In this document: positions 38,839-51,522 of the stretch, one piece after another
Numbering within the stretch: the first letter of the stretch is position 1
Layout: each line of letters starts with the position of its first letter
NCBI RefSeq assembly: GCF_042453785.1
Contig: NC_091670.1
Span: forward strand, 33,987,501-34,051,500
Length of the DNA: 64,000 nt
Direction: 5' to 3'
Source of the DNA: Malus domestica
Lineage: Eukaryota; Streptophyta; Magnoliopsida; Rosales; Rosaceae
Position numbers and translations under genes: made by a program
Notes under the pieces: generated by a model
What the model was told of the DNA's origin: nothing
What the model saw: only the letters and a program-made list of their open reading frames with translations
Databases searched by the model: none

Positions 38839-41800
38839 CTAGAAAATAAGCCCACGCGTTGCAGTGGGAATCACTGTTTCAGGCGTAACTGCATGAATAA
38901 AACACATTTAACCTGAAAAAATTCAACACAATCATGAATGAACAGAGGAACACATGAGTGAATAAGGTCGATAAGATAAGTAGTTTGACTTTTATATACA
39001 TTCTACTAAGTTGACATGTAAAGACATTGCACAATTAGTAGGAAGAAACTGAACGTTCTTGATCACAAAGACATGGTTGCCAAAAAAGTTTTGTTTCCAT
39101 AAGAAACATAAGAAACATAAGCAACATGCAGTTCACACATATTTTGCCCTTGTAGTTAAGAAGGCAAAATATGTGTCCTGCAGGGCAAGCACCTATTTCA
39201 GCAGTTAATAAAAAAACATAGAAAGTGTTCAGTACTTGTTTAAGTAGCTAATTTTCTAAGCACAAATAGTTCAAATTAGTGATTAATCAACCAAATAGTT
39301 AGTCTCAATGATCTTCCAATACCAAGGATATTGTGATTAATCAACCAGATAGTTAGTCTCAATGATCTCCCAATACCAAGGACATCATACAGAAATTCAA
39401 GTATACCTCATTAACTCTCAACTCCTCAACTCCATCACTCTTCCCCCCATTGTTTGTAATTCACCTCTCCTTCGAACTCTTCGAGTACAAATTTATATAT
39501 AGAAAATTGAACTGTCCATTTCAAATCATATATACATAGGCAGAAAAGCAAAAACTAAACTCTCACCACATAAATTAATCGGTAACCAAACAAAGAAAAA
39601 TTCGTGGAGACCAGAATAAATCCAATTGAACTTTCATGCTGACAGATTGTAATTGAAAAAAAAAACATATATCTAAGTGCCCAAAATTTGAGCTTTACAT
39701 CATGTTATGTTCTACCACAAACAATTTCTTGGCTGTTAGGTAATTTATGTGGTTTTCGATCTATAGTTGTACTTGTGTACCAAAAAAGTAAAATAGTCGA
39801 ACACAAATGAAAGAAATTAATAAAAAATCTAAGTTAGAGTTGTTAAAGTTCACTTTCATTTGTATAATTCAAACTTCCACACATATATTCATATACTTCA
39901 CCAGTTGTCAGACACTGCTAATTGCTAGGATAGCAAGATAACGAATTTCGTGAACGAATACAAAATGATATGCAACTTCAACTTACCATGCCAAAGAAGC
40001 TCCATAAGAGTGGTAGCATCCTCCTAATTGCATGCATCAAAAGCATTGCAACCGTAGATTCTGGAAATTATAAAAATTCATCTAGTCAGGAGACAATGTG
40101 ATAGTTGTGGGAAGGTGACTATGCAACCAATAATCTAAGATATACCTCACAAATTTGCGATTCCATCATAATTTCACACAAAAAAAGATCAAATTTTGAT
40201 TCAAACATCAAATAAAACAATCCCATTTGTTATAGATAGGACCAACCAAATAAAGAATCTATCAACATGATTTTCAACCTAACTATAAAAAGGAGCTTCA
40301 TAACAGCACAATCAATATCATTTCAACCCAACTGAAAGGAAACTAATTGTATGCCATAAATTCCATGGGTTATTTGATTTTGTAGATTAAAAAGAATTGA
40401 AGAATACTGAAAATTACTAAACCCCATCACAACATATCATCAGTGAAGAATTAATTATTATAAACTCAAGCTTTGATAGTTAAATGTTAAGGATCAGTAA
40501 TGATAATATTGACGCTTTTTAAATTTTATAATACCTCATCTATAAACTGGGACACCTTGTGCTTAAACAGCTTCAGTTCTGTAAACCGGACTTCTTGAAG
40601 AATTTAGCGGATCTGCAAAACATTAAATGAATGCATTAAAACGTTTATCTATTACCTGCCAAACCACTCAATGAGCACCCAAAAAAATGGTGATATTAAT
40701 ATAGAAGATAAGGATAAAAAAGATTTAGTGAGTAATGACACGCCAATTACATGTCCAGACACCCCCCTGTGCGAAAGCAAGTAAAAGTGACACTATAATA
40801 TAGGTTGCATTGTGAAGAGAACTTGTATAAAGAAAGGTAATCATTTCAAAACTTATTTCCATTGATAAACATCAACATTAATTTTGCATGAGACATATTT
40901 CCAGTTTCTTTAGAATGACACCAAGAGATTTACTCCATACGATTTACAGCCAAACAAATAGCATAAGATAAAGAAAACATCTGTGTTTCTCATTCGGACT
41001 TGGCCAAATGGCCTAAACTATGAGAAATTATCAAATTTGGTTCTAATTATTATTGTTAGGGCAGGAGTTTTGCTGGATGGAGCCCATTTCATCCAAGTTC
41101 TAATTATAATTGTTGTAATACACAGAGTTCAGTGCAGAGGAGTTTGATATATAACAATTAAAATTCACATAAAATTCGGTTTCCATGTAAAGAGTTCATG
41201 TTTGTAGAAGCAAAGCCTCAAAAATAACTAACCTCGCCGACAACATTATATTGTTATCCTGAGGCGCCCCACTAATCCTCGCAGGCAGGTCTTGTTGCAG
41301 CCTCTCGAAGTCTCTCATCAGCCTCTTCCTTGTAGGAGTTGACATCATTAATTTGTTACCACCTATATATCATCAAACCAATTTAATAAACCCTATTTTA
41401 AGATTAACTATGCGTTGAGCGCAAAACAATTTCATCTTTTTTTTCCAACACCTATCAAAATATCAAAAACCACTTGAAATATACCAATGATAAGTCAACA
41501 ATCAAAATCCTCACATAATAATTTTTAATTGATGGATAACCCAAAAGATAGATACGCAAACATATAATGGTCACAAAAGTAAGAGTAAAAAATTCAAACC
41601 TCAAGAATATGATAATATTACACCAAAGATGCATGCTTAATTAAAAGTCCTGCCAAAGGAAAGTCAAAAACTAAAAGTCAGCAAAATAAAATTTAACAAA
41701 AGACTTAGTGCCAAAAGAAGTAATGCATACAATTTACCTATTTTATAATGAATCCAATTCATAAATATTTGGAGTGCGGGCGTTTCTTCCTAACACCACC

Positions 41801-42560
41801 CAAAATATAATTCGTTAACAGATTTAATTCATTCCATATATAATCATCCTAGGGTTATTGTGTTGCCCTCTTTGTGTTTTTCTTCCCCGAATAAATATGG
41901 AACCAAACCTATGAACTGTCTATCCAACTCAATACACAAAAACCAAGCATTATCAAAATAGGTAAAACCTAGATTTCTGCATACAACCCAATAATATCAA
42001 TCAAATTTTCCTCTGTATTTAAAGTAATTTCATCCCAAAAAGCAACATAGCAAACCTGCACCCATACCGTACTCATAAGAATATATAAATTCTGTAGCTA
42101 ATTAGTAATACAGCTACCACCTAAGTTCCTTTGTGAAGAAAAAATAAATTAACAAAAACTAAAATTTTAAGGGGAAAAAAATGAAACTTTTTTCTCTTGT
42201 AAGGGACCATACCAGCACCCGATTCAATCGACGGTTTTTACAAATCCAAAACTACAAAAAAAAATGAGAAACAAATTTAAAGTTAAGATCGATGAACACC
42301 GTACCTTGAAAAAGGTAAACATGGAAAATCCAACCACAACTTTTCTTAACTAGTTTCTCATTTTTTCCTCTCATCGAAACACAAAATCCGAAGATCCTGA
42401 AAACTTTATTCTCTTTTTGTTTCGGGTTTCAACCTAAAACCCTAATTTGAACCAAAATGCATAGAAAGAGGAAGCACATCGGATCTAATACAAACCTTCA
42501 TTCTGATCATTCTCTTTGAACTCGTTGAATTATATTAAACTACATATAGGGAGAGGGAAA
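38839..42560 (-). mobile_element. Helitron-like element with captured exons (3' end defined)
   Basis: On the minus strand the DNA ends with the hairpin CCCACTGCAACGCGTGGG (38851-38868), eight bases, then CTAG (38842-38839) followed by T. This is the Helitron 3' signature. The 5' end is not proven: a TC start near 42550-42555 (tctccctatatgtag on the minus strand) is possible. Inside are a UBC2-type exon and two exon-like segments flanked by splice signals (about 40533-40612 and 40014-40066) that I cannot assign. No helicase is present, so it is non-autonomous. Confidence 0.6.
41238..41345 (-). pseudogene. First coding exon fragment of a UBC2/RAD6-type E2 gene
   Basis: The frame reads [16 protein letters not shown], then [19 protein letters not shown], matching the N-terminus of plant UBC1/2/3 (RAD6) enzymes with substitutions. 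Homology stops right after NNIML. The catalytic cysteine region is absent. The sequence near 42300-42500 looks like an accompanying 5' leader. In the family the protein attaches ubiquitin to histone H2B; this fragment cannot. Confidence 0.75.
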
Positions 42561-43155
42561 ATAAAATTGCCCACGCGCTGCTATGGGTTTTGAAACTGTA
42601 ATGCAGGACATACTATGAATATTTTCAACAGAAAGACAAATTATTTAGATTCAGTTCACATCAACATACTGCGCATAATGAAGAGAGCGTATATTTGAAA
42701 GTTTGAATTAATGAAACATGCAACAACAAAATATACTGTTTTTATCCCCCCCCCCCCCCCCCAGTCCTATAAAACAGAAGCATAAATGGAAATGATGTTT
42801 CAATTTAAGTTTTATGTCTTTTCACTTCCGCTAAACAATCTAATTTCTGCTGTCCTACTCTGTCCTACATCACAGAACAAAAAGAAGGTTACCTAAGAAT
42901 TGATGCATTCATCTTCTAAACATGCAACAAAAAAGCACTCATGCATAAAAAATGGTACATTGGAAATAAATAGATCAACTTAAGTGCTAACAGCCAATCA
43001 ACAAATTGAACATAATTTCAAGTTTTAGTAGAATGAGTTAAGAAAAAGGAAGCTTGGTTTCCACATGAAAGAAAAGATCCGCTTGAAATGGTAGTCTTTC
43101 AAGATGTTTTCTGGTATTTATGCGAATTCTGAAATGCTATAAATGTAAAAGTTAC

Positions 43156-43258
43156 CTGAAAAGCTTTTTCTGCGTTGGTTTCTGTAATCACTCTGTAGCA
43201 CTTGAAGCCAATATCATGAGAATAAATCTTTATTAAGTGTCTAAGACCGAGTTGTATC
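43156..43258 (-). pseudogene. Exon-like fragment of an unidentified gene
   Basis: The minus strand reads LGLRHLIKIYSHDIGFKC, then YRVITETNAEKAFQ, directly before a GT donor. The composition is protein-like and it lies with other captured exons. I do not recognise the family. Confidence 0.4.
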
Positions 43259-44384
43259 CCACGTGCTTAATTAACAACAAACATACAAAACAGTTATCAT
43301 ATATCATAAAATTCCAAGTCTTAACTTGTAAAGTTTCAAGTGCTCAACAAATTTCGAACAATGTATGTTTCAATACTAAAAAAAAAAGACATGCATCAAA
43401 GACTTTTAGGTGGAAAAAATATGCATTGGCTAAAATAGAGATAATTAGGATTTAAAATGTTAAAAATTTTCTTTTTGGCTCACTAATTAGATGCAAAAGT
43501 GAGATTGTATGAACAATTTTACACCCGGAAACATGAACCACACAGAATCACAACTGATCTAACAATGAGAAAGTACATAAGACGAAACACTAACAGAAGG
43601 CTAAAACACTCCTTTAATTGATCTAACAATAGGCTAATAGGATTAGCTAAAGCATTAGAGACTGCAACAATGAGAAAGTCAGAAGATTAAAATTATTGTT
43701 GAATATCCTTGAAAAATATTTTCAATAAATCTGTTCAGGAAAATATAGAAACTTAGGATGCTATGCAATTCCATCATCCAGGATAGCACATATTTACCTG
43801 GAATCCAACCTTAAGCCAACATTTTTCTATCTATAGCATCCATCATACCTAACACATTTCTCAGTAGGGGCACATGAACAATCATAATTGAGATTTCATA
43901 AGTTTATTTTTTGTTAACTATAATGAAATTTATAAAACAATTTTAGCAAAACTCAAGTCTAGATAATGGAGTTTTGTTCCAGTTTAAAAAATATTGACTT
44001 GTGTTCTAAGCAACATAATGCATTCACATTTTTGTCAAAGGGCATCACAATAATCCCCGATTAAAGATATTAAAAATCGGAACTTCTTCTCCAAGTTTTC
44101 ATTCAGTTTATTTCACTTGTCCATCAGAATTTTTTTCAAAGAATGATCAAATAAAGACAATAGCATGCCAAAGATTAAAAACCCTCATTTCAAATTTTGC
44201 TAATGCATAGCTATGTTTGGTTTTCTTCTCCAAAGACCAGACTGAGAGAGAGTCAAGTTCTCTAGTAAACCATAAATCTCCCGTTCGAGAAACCATCACC
44301 ACTTCACTCACCACTCCCTCGAGGCACCAGCTTGCCACCACCCTCATGTCTCACTCCCTCTCTACTACTCTCCCTATTTCTCTC

Positions 44385-44432
<48 letters not shown>

Positions 44433-45028
44433 ATGCTGTGCTCGCTGCACAAAAATAGCAAGGCGACCACCGTCGCCATTTTTCACGGAGAACTACACCA
44501 CCACGAAACCACCACCATTAATCTCCCCACGTACGCAACTTTTACCATCCCCGAACCAACCCTCTGCAAATTGCCCTTATCCCTTCTAATTTCAGTTCTT
44601 GTATTTCTTGTATGGTAACCATTTCTTGCACACTCAAATATTTATATACCAACTGAGAATAACAATATAAATCCCACACCCACCTCTTTTTCCCCACTTG
44701 AAAAATTCACCAAAAAAGCTACATTAATCACCATAGTTTAAGAATCCAGACCCCAAATTTCAATCTAATTAATTAAATTACAGAGGATTCTATCTACCTC
44801 ACGAAAACAAATATGTTCAGTTAAAGAAATTCCCTTATCACTGCATCTTAAACTACTTCTTAACTATGTCAGCCATACCAATCTAATAAAAAATCCATGT
44901 TCAATCAATTCTTATTAATTCCAACTCCAAGTATTTCAGCATCTAGATTATAGAAAAATCACAACAAAACAAAACTCAGAGCACCCAGATTCCAATCTTG
45001 GTGCTAAAGCACACTTTGTTAACCTCAC

Positions 45029-45088
45029 CTTCATCAAGTCCATGATTCTTGCCATGAGATCTTTCTCTCTATCCAGACTTGGCTTCAG
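45029..45088 (-). pseudogene. CacyBP/SGS-domain exon fragment
   Basis: A 60-base segment with AG before and GT after reads LKPSLDREKDLMARIMDLMK. This fits the SGS domain of calcyclin-binding-protein-like plant proteins (KPSLDKxKDPMAGIMDLMK). Neighbouring exons of that gene were not found. It is likely a captured piece. Confidence 0.55.
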
Positions 45089-45255
45089 CTGCAAGATCAA
45101 AATAACGAAGCATTAAGTTCCTTTTCTATACTCATAAAATTAAAAATTGAAATATGTTATAATTGACTCGGAATCTTCACATGTATTATGAAAGCATGTA
45201 AACAGATACATTTGAAAACTTATAACGCTACCTACTAAAGTTGAAAAGTAGCTAA

Positions 45256-45750
45256 TTAAGATCCAAGTTCTAGGCATCCAGTGAGCCTTCCAGGGAAAGA
45301 TGGCCCCATGGACTTAGACTTTGAAAACTGAGGCTTGTTTTGCCTTGTAATTGTATAATCAGTAGCATCCTTATGGATTGCAATTGTATGATCAGTAGTA
45401 TCCTTATGGATTCCCAGATTAATCCCCAAAATTTTGTTCTCATCCGTTAGCTTATGCACCTGGGATAAAAGCCACTCAATTGTTTCACTATTCTCCTTGT
45501 TTCTCCTTATCAACTCAGCCCGGTGCTGCATATTTTCGTCAATGAGCTCCGAGATCTTTTCGTGCAATATTTTATCTTTTTCAACCACATTACCATCACA
45601 TTCTACACCATGATGAATATTCTCTTCTTCCATATATTCTTTGAAAGTGCACAAACCAACCTTTTTTAGGACATACCAACATTTGTTTGTTTTGATGGCT
45701 CTGATTTTGGTTTCCGTTTTCTCTTTTGTGGTGGTCTGGTCAAGATGCAC
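45256..45750 (-). pseudogene. NETWORKED/KIP1-like C-terminal fragment
   Basis: A 164-residue frame, hydrophilic with heptad-like segments (ISELIDENMQHRAELI, TIEWLLSQVHKLTDEN) and a C-terminal SKSKSMGPSFPGRLTG. This pattern resembles the ends of kinase-interacting/NETWORKED actin-binding proteins (NKxxxxxLxxQIxxLxEEN, then a basic serine-rich motif). The N-terminal NAB domain is absent. A repeated IHKDxTDxTI pair near residues 120-140 is unusual. It could be a pseudogene or a truncated gene; family assignment is tentative. Confidence 0.4.
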
Positions 45751-45926
45751 TCCAAAACACTAATTTGAGTGCCTACACAGATGAACATCGCATAAAAATC
45801 ATTAAGAAAAATCCAAAACAGCAGCAGAGATAAAAAAAATGATAATAATTCTAAAAAAAATTAAATCAAAAGCTAAGACTAACTCGCAGGAAGCTCCGTG
45901 AATTAATTTTTGGGCCAAAAAAATTC

Positions 45927-46745
45927 TATCAATGCATTCTCAGACAAAAATTTCTTTAAATACTGATTTAATGCAGTCGAGGAGCTAAATGCTTAAATCA
46001 AAAAAATTTTATCAACCAGATACTCCTATAGTGCAGTGCAGCAAAGTTTTTCTTGAACCTTGATGTATATCACTATGAAACTATCCCAAATATATCTCAG
46101 AGATTGCAGAAATTCAGACTATCAATAATGAGACAGCCGGAATGTTTTACCCTAATCTTCTTAGGATTTTAACTAAACAACTTGCTCCTGTAACAGCTAT
46201 ATTAAAGCATAAATATTCATGAACGTTCATCACCAATAGCAAAAAGGCACAAAGTACTTTCACAGAAATCTAAAGATCCCTTTTATGCCCCAAACCCAGG
46301 TATGTCCTCTTTGCCTTCCTCCTTCAGGGCATAATTAAAGATACCCACCAACAATATAACAAAAAAAATTGCAGTGAGATTTTAAAATATCAACTCTATT
46401 TGATATTGCAATGAAATATAACAAAAAGTAAAATAAAAACAAAAATGTACAAAATTCATTATTTTTGTAAATTAGTAGTGGAATAACAGAAGAAGCCAAA
46501 CCCAAAAAAATAAAAAACACAGAATCACAGTAGAAGAAGCACACCATTTCAAATCTTTTTATCCTCTTCGAAGATCGATCGATTCCATAGAGAGAGAGAG
46601 GAGGAGGGAGATGAAGAAGGGGAGAGGAGGTAAACGGAGGTGAGAGGAGGAAAACGACGAAGGCGGTTTACCAGAAGCATGTCTTGTCTTGTGTTCCTAG
46701 TCAATAAGTCAGTGTAATCCTCACAAAATCCCTCACTCCATCGGG
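45927..46745. repeat. Inverted duplicate, left arm
   Basis: Antisense match to 52640-53740, including the phrases aaggcacaaagtacttt, cggaatgttttaccctaatc and gaagatcgatcgattcca. This arm lacks the element found at 53122-53619 in the other arm. The arms are separated by about 5.9 kb, most of it the solo LTR. Confidence 0.8.
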
Positions 46746-46755
46746 TCAGTGACAA

Positions 46756-47140
46756 CCTCCCCCAATTTTCTCCCTCTCAATCTCTCAATCACCGACAGCT
46801 ACCCATTAATTTAGGCTTCTATTGGCAATTTTGACACATCCCTCAATCCCGACACCAACCCTTGATTTGAGGAGAAAAAAAATCAACCATAACCCCTTTT
46901 TATGGCAACCTCACTCCTCCCTCTCCCTTCCCCTCCCTGCCATCCCCCGCCTATCTCCCTCTCTTTGTCTCTGTAGCCCATGCTTTTTGGCAATGGCAGG
47001 AATGTAAATAATACAAAATCAAGGGTCCTACACACGTTGATATGTCATCGTGGTTTCCAATTGAACCATGAATTCCATAATGTATCATACCTTGAGTATA
47101 AGAAAACCCATAAAAGGAAAATTAAATCCCTTACAAATGG
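46756..47140. other. Spacer between inverted arm and solo LTR
   Basis: No gene is supported. The last five bases, aatgg, are the left target duplication of the LTR. Confidence 0.4.
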
Positions 47141-48264
47141 TGTGAAATCTCGTTCCTGGATTTCACTGTTATAATCTATGTATTTGTATTATTGAGATTT
47201 TATATTATTTTTCGAGAATTTATTTTAATTTGTTTGAATTAAGATTTTAATTAAATTAGTTACGAAGTTTGGAGATTAATTATTTAAAATCCGTGGACCT
47301 TTCGAGGTCACAATTTATATCATTGAATAGATTTCGAGGTCACGAACGTATAGGTGAAAGCCGCTTGCGAGTCCGAATTTTAACGGTATAGTTACGGATA
47401 TTTGAAGTTGTGTTACTAATCTTTATATTTTAATTTATTTTAAAACTCCCACATAGTGGGAGAGTGACCAGGGAGAAATGGGAAATAAAAGGGAACGGAC
47501 AGAAAAAAAAAGGGGGGGAGGAGGGTCTGATTTTGACCCCTTTTTGGGCATTTTCGACCCTTTTGACCCATAAACTTGACCTGTTCATATCTTCTTCATT
47601 CGAGCTCCGTTTTGGGTGATCTTGGTGTCAATGGAAAGCTCTTGAAGAGCCCTACGACCCTGTGGTGTTAGATTTCCCATTTTCTGATCCACTTTTCCAG
47701 TTCGAGGCAGCAAAGTCCCGTGGGTTTTCCGGTGATTCCGGCAACCATTTCCTTCGAGTGAGGTATGAAACTTCATCTACTCTTCATAATCTCCAAGTTG
47801 GTATGCTTGGTTTGTGCTTTCGTATTCGTTTTAGAGTTGGGTGTTTAAAACCCTAGAAACCCGGTTTTCCCCGATGAATTTGGATGGTTTCCGGTTAAAA
47901 TTTGTTGTTGGCCTAGTTGTGAATAATGTTTCCCTTGTTGAGATCTTCATTCTTGTAAAATATGAGAATTTTTAGAAAAAAGTCGGATATTCCGATGTGT
48001 GGCATTCGATTTATGAAATGTTGTTGGTTGAGTGTATTTAGATAGGTCCACCACTTGGATATTCTTACAGTTGACGATACTTTAAATTCTTATATTTATA
48101 TCATTTGTGAATATGGCTTGGTATTATAAATGCGATTTCTATTGAAATGTGATTTTATATATTTAGCCGTAGACATATGCTTATTAGCATGATTTGGCTT
48201 ATGTACTAATGATGGTTGTGATATATGTGAGTTTAATTATCCTTTTAGTAATGTGAATGATGAG

Positions 48265-49369
48265 CAGGGGCGGATCCACAGTGAGGTCGTCGGGGTCGCA
48301 CGACCCCTTGGAAACCATGGAAACAACCTTGAAGCTCCCATATGCGACCTCTTGGAGCTGGGGTCGTCGGGGTCGTCAGGAAGAGGAAGAAGAAGCAGCG
48401 CTCGCGCGCTTCTTTTTTTTCAAAACTCGGCAGGAGTCCTCCCCAACCCTAAACTTTCACACATTGCTTCCTGATCCTTTCAGAAAACGTCTCAAAACCT
48501 TCAGTTTTTCAGAAAATACATTTCAGATTTGAATCTTCAGAAAACGTTTATACGGTCATGGGTGCAAAGCAATCTTACAAACTACTCCTTGTCATTGCGG
48601 TGGCGGTGGTGGTGATGCTTGCCACCGTATGCCGCGGCTCCAGCGTGGGGCATACGCCGTCTGCGAACGAGGAAGTTCTTGATGAGTTTGTGGAGTTTAA
48701 GGACCAGTCAAGGCAGACGGATGACGCGAGGGCGGCGGAGAAGGCGAGAGAGGGTAAAGAAGGGTCGGAGTCGTGGACGGAGTGGGCTAAAGAGAAAATC
48801 ACCGGAGGACTTGGGCTGAAGCAGGATAATGAGAATTTTTTGAAGCAGGATGATGAGAATTTTTTGAAGGATAGTTCTAAGAAGGCTTCTGATGCTACTT
48901 ATGACACTGCTTCTGGTTAGTCACTACTGTTTTTTAAATTATTTCCTACATAATTTGTGATGGAATGTGAAATTTTCTGCTTTATTTTGGATCAATTTTT
49001 AAATGTTGTCCAGGAACTGGTTTTTTTTTTTTTTTTTTTTTCATGGGATAGCGTTTGAGGATTTTACATTTGTACTGTGTTAAGTGTTTTCAATATGAAC
49101 TCCAACATAGTGACGAAGAAATGTGTAGAGATAAATTGATTAGAAATGGATGGACACTGGATAGACAATAACCGAGTGGCATGAAGCAGACGGCACAAGA
49201 GGTGAAGGACAAGGCTGCTCTGAAGGACAATAGTTTGTAATATTGTTTCCATTATGAATTATGAATGAAAGTACTATGATTTCATTTTCAATATGTTTTT
49301 CCATCCTAAATTTTTATTTGAACTTTTACACTGTGACCCCTTGGGGTAAGATTCCTGGATCCGCCACTG
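48265..49369 (+). mobile_element. hAT-type element carrying a LEA-like gene
   Basis: The ends CAGGGGCGGATCCA and TGGATCCGCCACTG are terminal inverted repeats. The 8-bp direct repeat atgatgag flanks it (48257-48264 and 49370-49377), which is the hAT signature. It is 1105 bp, has no transposase, and contains a LEA-like reading frame with a probable intron. It is inserted in the solo LTR. A T tract lies at 49019-49042. Confidence 0.85.
48558..48920 (+). CDS. LEA-like protein gene inside the hAT element
   Basis: A 120-residue frame. Residues 1 to about 28 form a secretory signal (LLLVIAVAVVVMLATVC). The rest is hydrophilic, rich in Lys, Glu, Asp and Ala, with SWTEWAKEKITGGLG and two near-identical LKQD-ENF units, then KKASDATYDTASG. 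Such alanine-lysine repeats are typical of late-embryogenesis-abundant proteins. At 48916 a GTTAGT donor could end exon 1. Downstream, 49180-49240 reads MKQTAQEVKDKAALKDNSL, a fitting continuation, but no acceptor keeps the frame, so the copy may be slightly damaged. Expression is unknown. Confidence 0.6.
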   Translation: MGAKQSYKLLLVIAVAVVVMLATVCRGSSVGHTPSANEEVLDEFVEFKDQSRQTDDARAAEKAREGKEGSESWTEWAKEKITGGLGLKQDNENFLKQDDENFLKDSSKKASDATYDTASG

Positions 49370-51522
49370 ATGATGAGTATGATTATTTTCATGACAATGT
49401 GATCCTAGAATCCTATTAGAGGTATGTTGTAGCACTTATATGCTTGGGTGACATATTAGTGGTGACCTCGAGAAGTTGATGGTGTAGGCGACTACATTGT
49501 AACTCATTGGGGTTGAGATGTGGATAAGTTGAGGTGTTGAGTTTACTGCACCATGTAGTAGTTGTACATTGATGGTCCTGCTTGGTATATCCGCATTAGG
49601 GGACCATACGCATTCTAGGAGTGATCATGCTTGGTATATCCGCATTGGGTGATCACTACCTACCTGATTATTTTGACTAGTGGTCCTGCTTGGTTAATCC
49701 GCATTGGGGGACCATACTATATATGGATCGCGCTTAGTTAACCCGCGTTGGGTAATCCTTATGGCCATGTATGCTTAGGAGTGATCATGCTTGGTTAATC
49801 CGTATTGGGTGATCACTTCCTAATAGTTGTAGGGGTGACTCTGCTTGGTTAATCCACATTGGGGGGTCACTACCTACTTGGTTACTTTCTTAAGGGTGGC
49901 TCTGCTTGGTTAATCTGCTTTGGGGGGGGGGCCACTTCTTGTTTGGTTACTTATGTGGGCTTCAGTTGAATTGCGTCCCTCTGGCCCTAGTTTTAATGTA
50001 CATATGAATGATGGTTTTTGAGAATCTTGATGGTTTGAATGGGATAAGTCGTTGGATGTCTAAGTGACTTATTCGGAGTTGTTAGATACTTGATTATGTT
50101 TTCATATTTACGAACTTATATTTGAGGTTATAAACTGTGATCAATGGTCTTTCTTTTTATAGATTATCTCATACTTGTAATTTGGTTCGGTGGAGTGGTC
50201 CGGAACCCAATGTTGTTGGATTTCGTTGAGTGGTTCGGAATCCTTGTTTTTGCTCATTTCCATAAGGTTATCTTAGAATCCTATATTCGAGTGAATGAGA
50301 ATTATGCACAATGGATCTTGTGCATACAAATTAGAATTATCATGTTATTATCCATAACTCAAGTAGGGAATTATGTAGAGTTCTTTAATTAAACTCGTGA
50401 AATGATGTGCTATCTCACTGATTGCTTAACGTAATTAAATATTAATATTGTGCTTCGTGATTCCCTGATATGTTACAAGCTATGGATAGAGATATAATGT
50501 TGGAAGCATAGTGATTGGTATAATGTAGTGAAATGTGATTTGACTTGTGAATTGAAAATGGTTGTGTCATGTGATTGAAATGCCTATTGAATTGCTTGGG
50601 AGATGTGAGATATAGTAATGGACCGATAACCCATTGTGATGGGGATTTGTTGCTCGATATTAGTTCGTTTTGTTGAGTCTTCGTGAATTGAGTAACTTGA
50701 ATCCTGTCTTGTTCCTTCGAGCCGTAGTTATGCTTCTTGGACTTCCGTTCGGTTCTGTTGAATGGTTCGGAACTAAGTTCTGTTTGGATTCCGTTGAGTG
50801 ATGGTCCGGAATCCCTTATACTCTACGATTCCGTTGAGTGATAGTCCGGAATCGTATCCTGGTTTGGATTTCGTTGAGTGATGGTCCGAAATCGTATCAT
50901 TGACTTGTTAGTTCCTTGGATTGATATCAACTTCTGAGATGTAGGCTTCGGCCAAAATGTGTCACTCTAGCCCTGCATTTTGGTATATGATGTGTTGTTG
51001 TTTGATGTGATTGTGTAATAATGTTGGTTGTGATTTTTGTCATTATAATTAGACTCGTTGACTATTTTGGCTAGAGAATAGCATGGTGATCCATTGATTG
51101 TTCTTTGAGATGTTGCAAATTTTGAAATGGAGAATCATGTGAAATGTAGTGATTTATATGAAGGATGAAGTGGAAAATATATGTGTGGGAATAGCATACC
51201 TGCGTGCATGACAAGATGATAGTTGTGTATGGCTTGTGGTTGATGCGTAGTGTGGTACCCTATGTTTTTTTCACTATAAGTATTTTACGAAAAGATTAAA
51301 GTTTGATGAACGTTGAACTACGAATGGCTTGATCCCTATTGAGGGTACGTAGGCAGTCTAACGAAGAGGTTGGATGCAGTCATAAATTGTACGAAAAATG
51401 CTATGAAATTTGAATCTTGATTTATGCTTTGTACATATCCCGGAGGCGGGGTATGTTAGATGTACGGGTATTGGTGACGTCATGTGTCGATTCTGGACGT
51501 ATGTTGGGATCGGGGCGTGACA

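Larger units (their letters stand above)
42561..46800 (-). mobile_element. Possible second Helitron-like segment with gene fragments
   Basis: A second hairpin, CCCATAGCAGCGCGTGGG on the minus strand, lies at 42570-42587 and resembles the one at 38851, but no CTRR follows it. Upstream on the same strand lie fragments of other genes (an exon-like segment at 43156-43258, CacyBP-like at 45029, NETWORKED-like at 45256). Borders are unknown. Microsatellites: a C tract at 42746-42762 and (CT)n at 44386-44430. Confidence 0.35.
47141..51522. mobile_element. Long solo LTR of a Gypsy-type element
   Basis: It starts TGTGAAATCTCG and ends GGGGCGTGACA, with the 5-bp target repeat aatgg on each side (47136-47140 and 51523-51527). 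Without the inserted hAT element it is about 3.3 kb, with no gag-pol and no second LTR, so it looks like a recombination product. Internal subrepeats of the type ctgcttggttaatccgcatt occur at about 49500-49930, and cgttgagtgatggtccggaa at 50150-50910. Orientation was not determined. Confidence 0.75.

Noticed and set aside
44217..44618. Plus-strand 133-residue frame with a long serine-leucine run
   Set aside because: The middle is a (CT)n microsatellite translated as SLSLSL; the rest has no domain or splice context.
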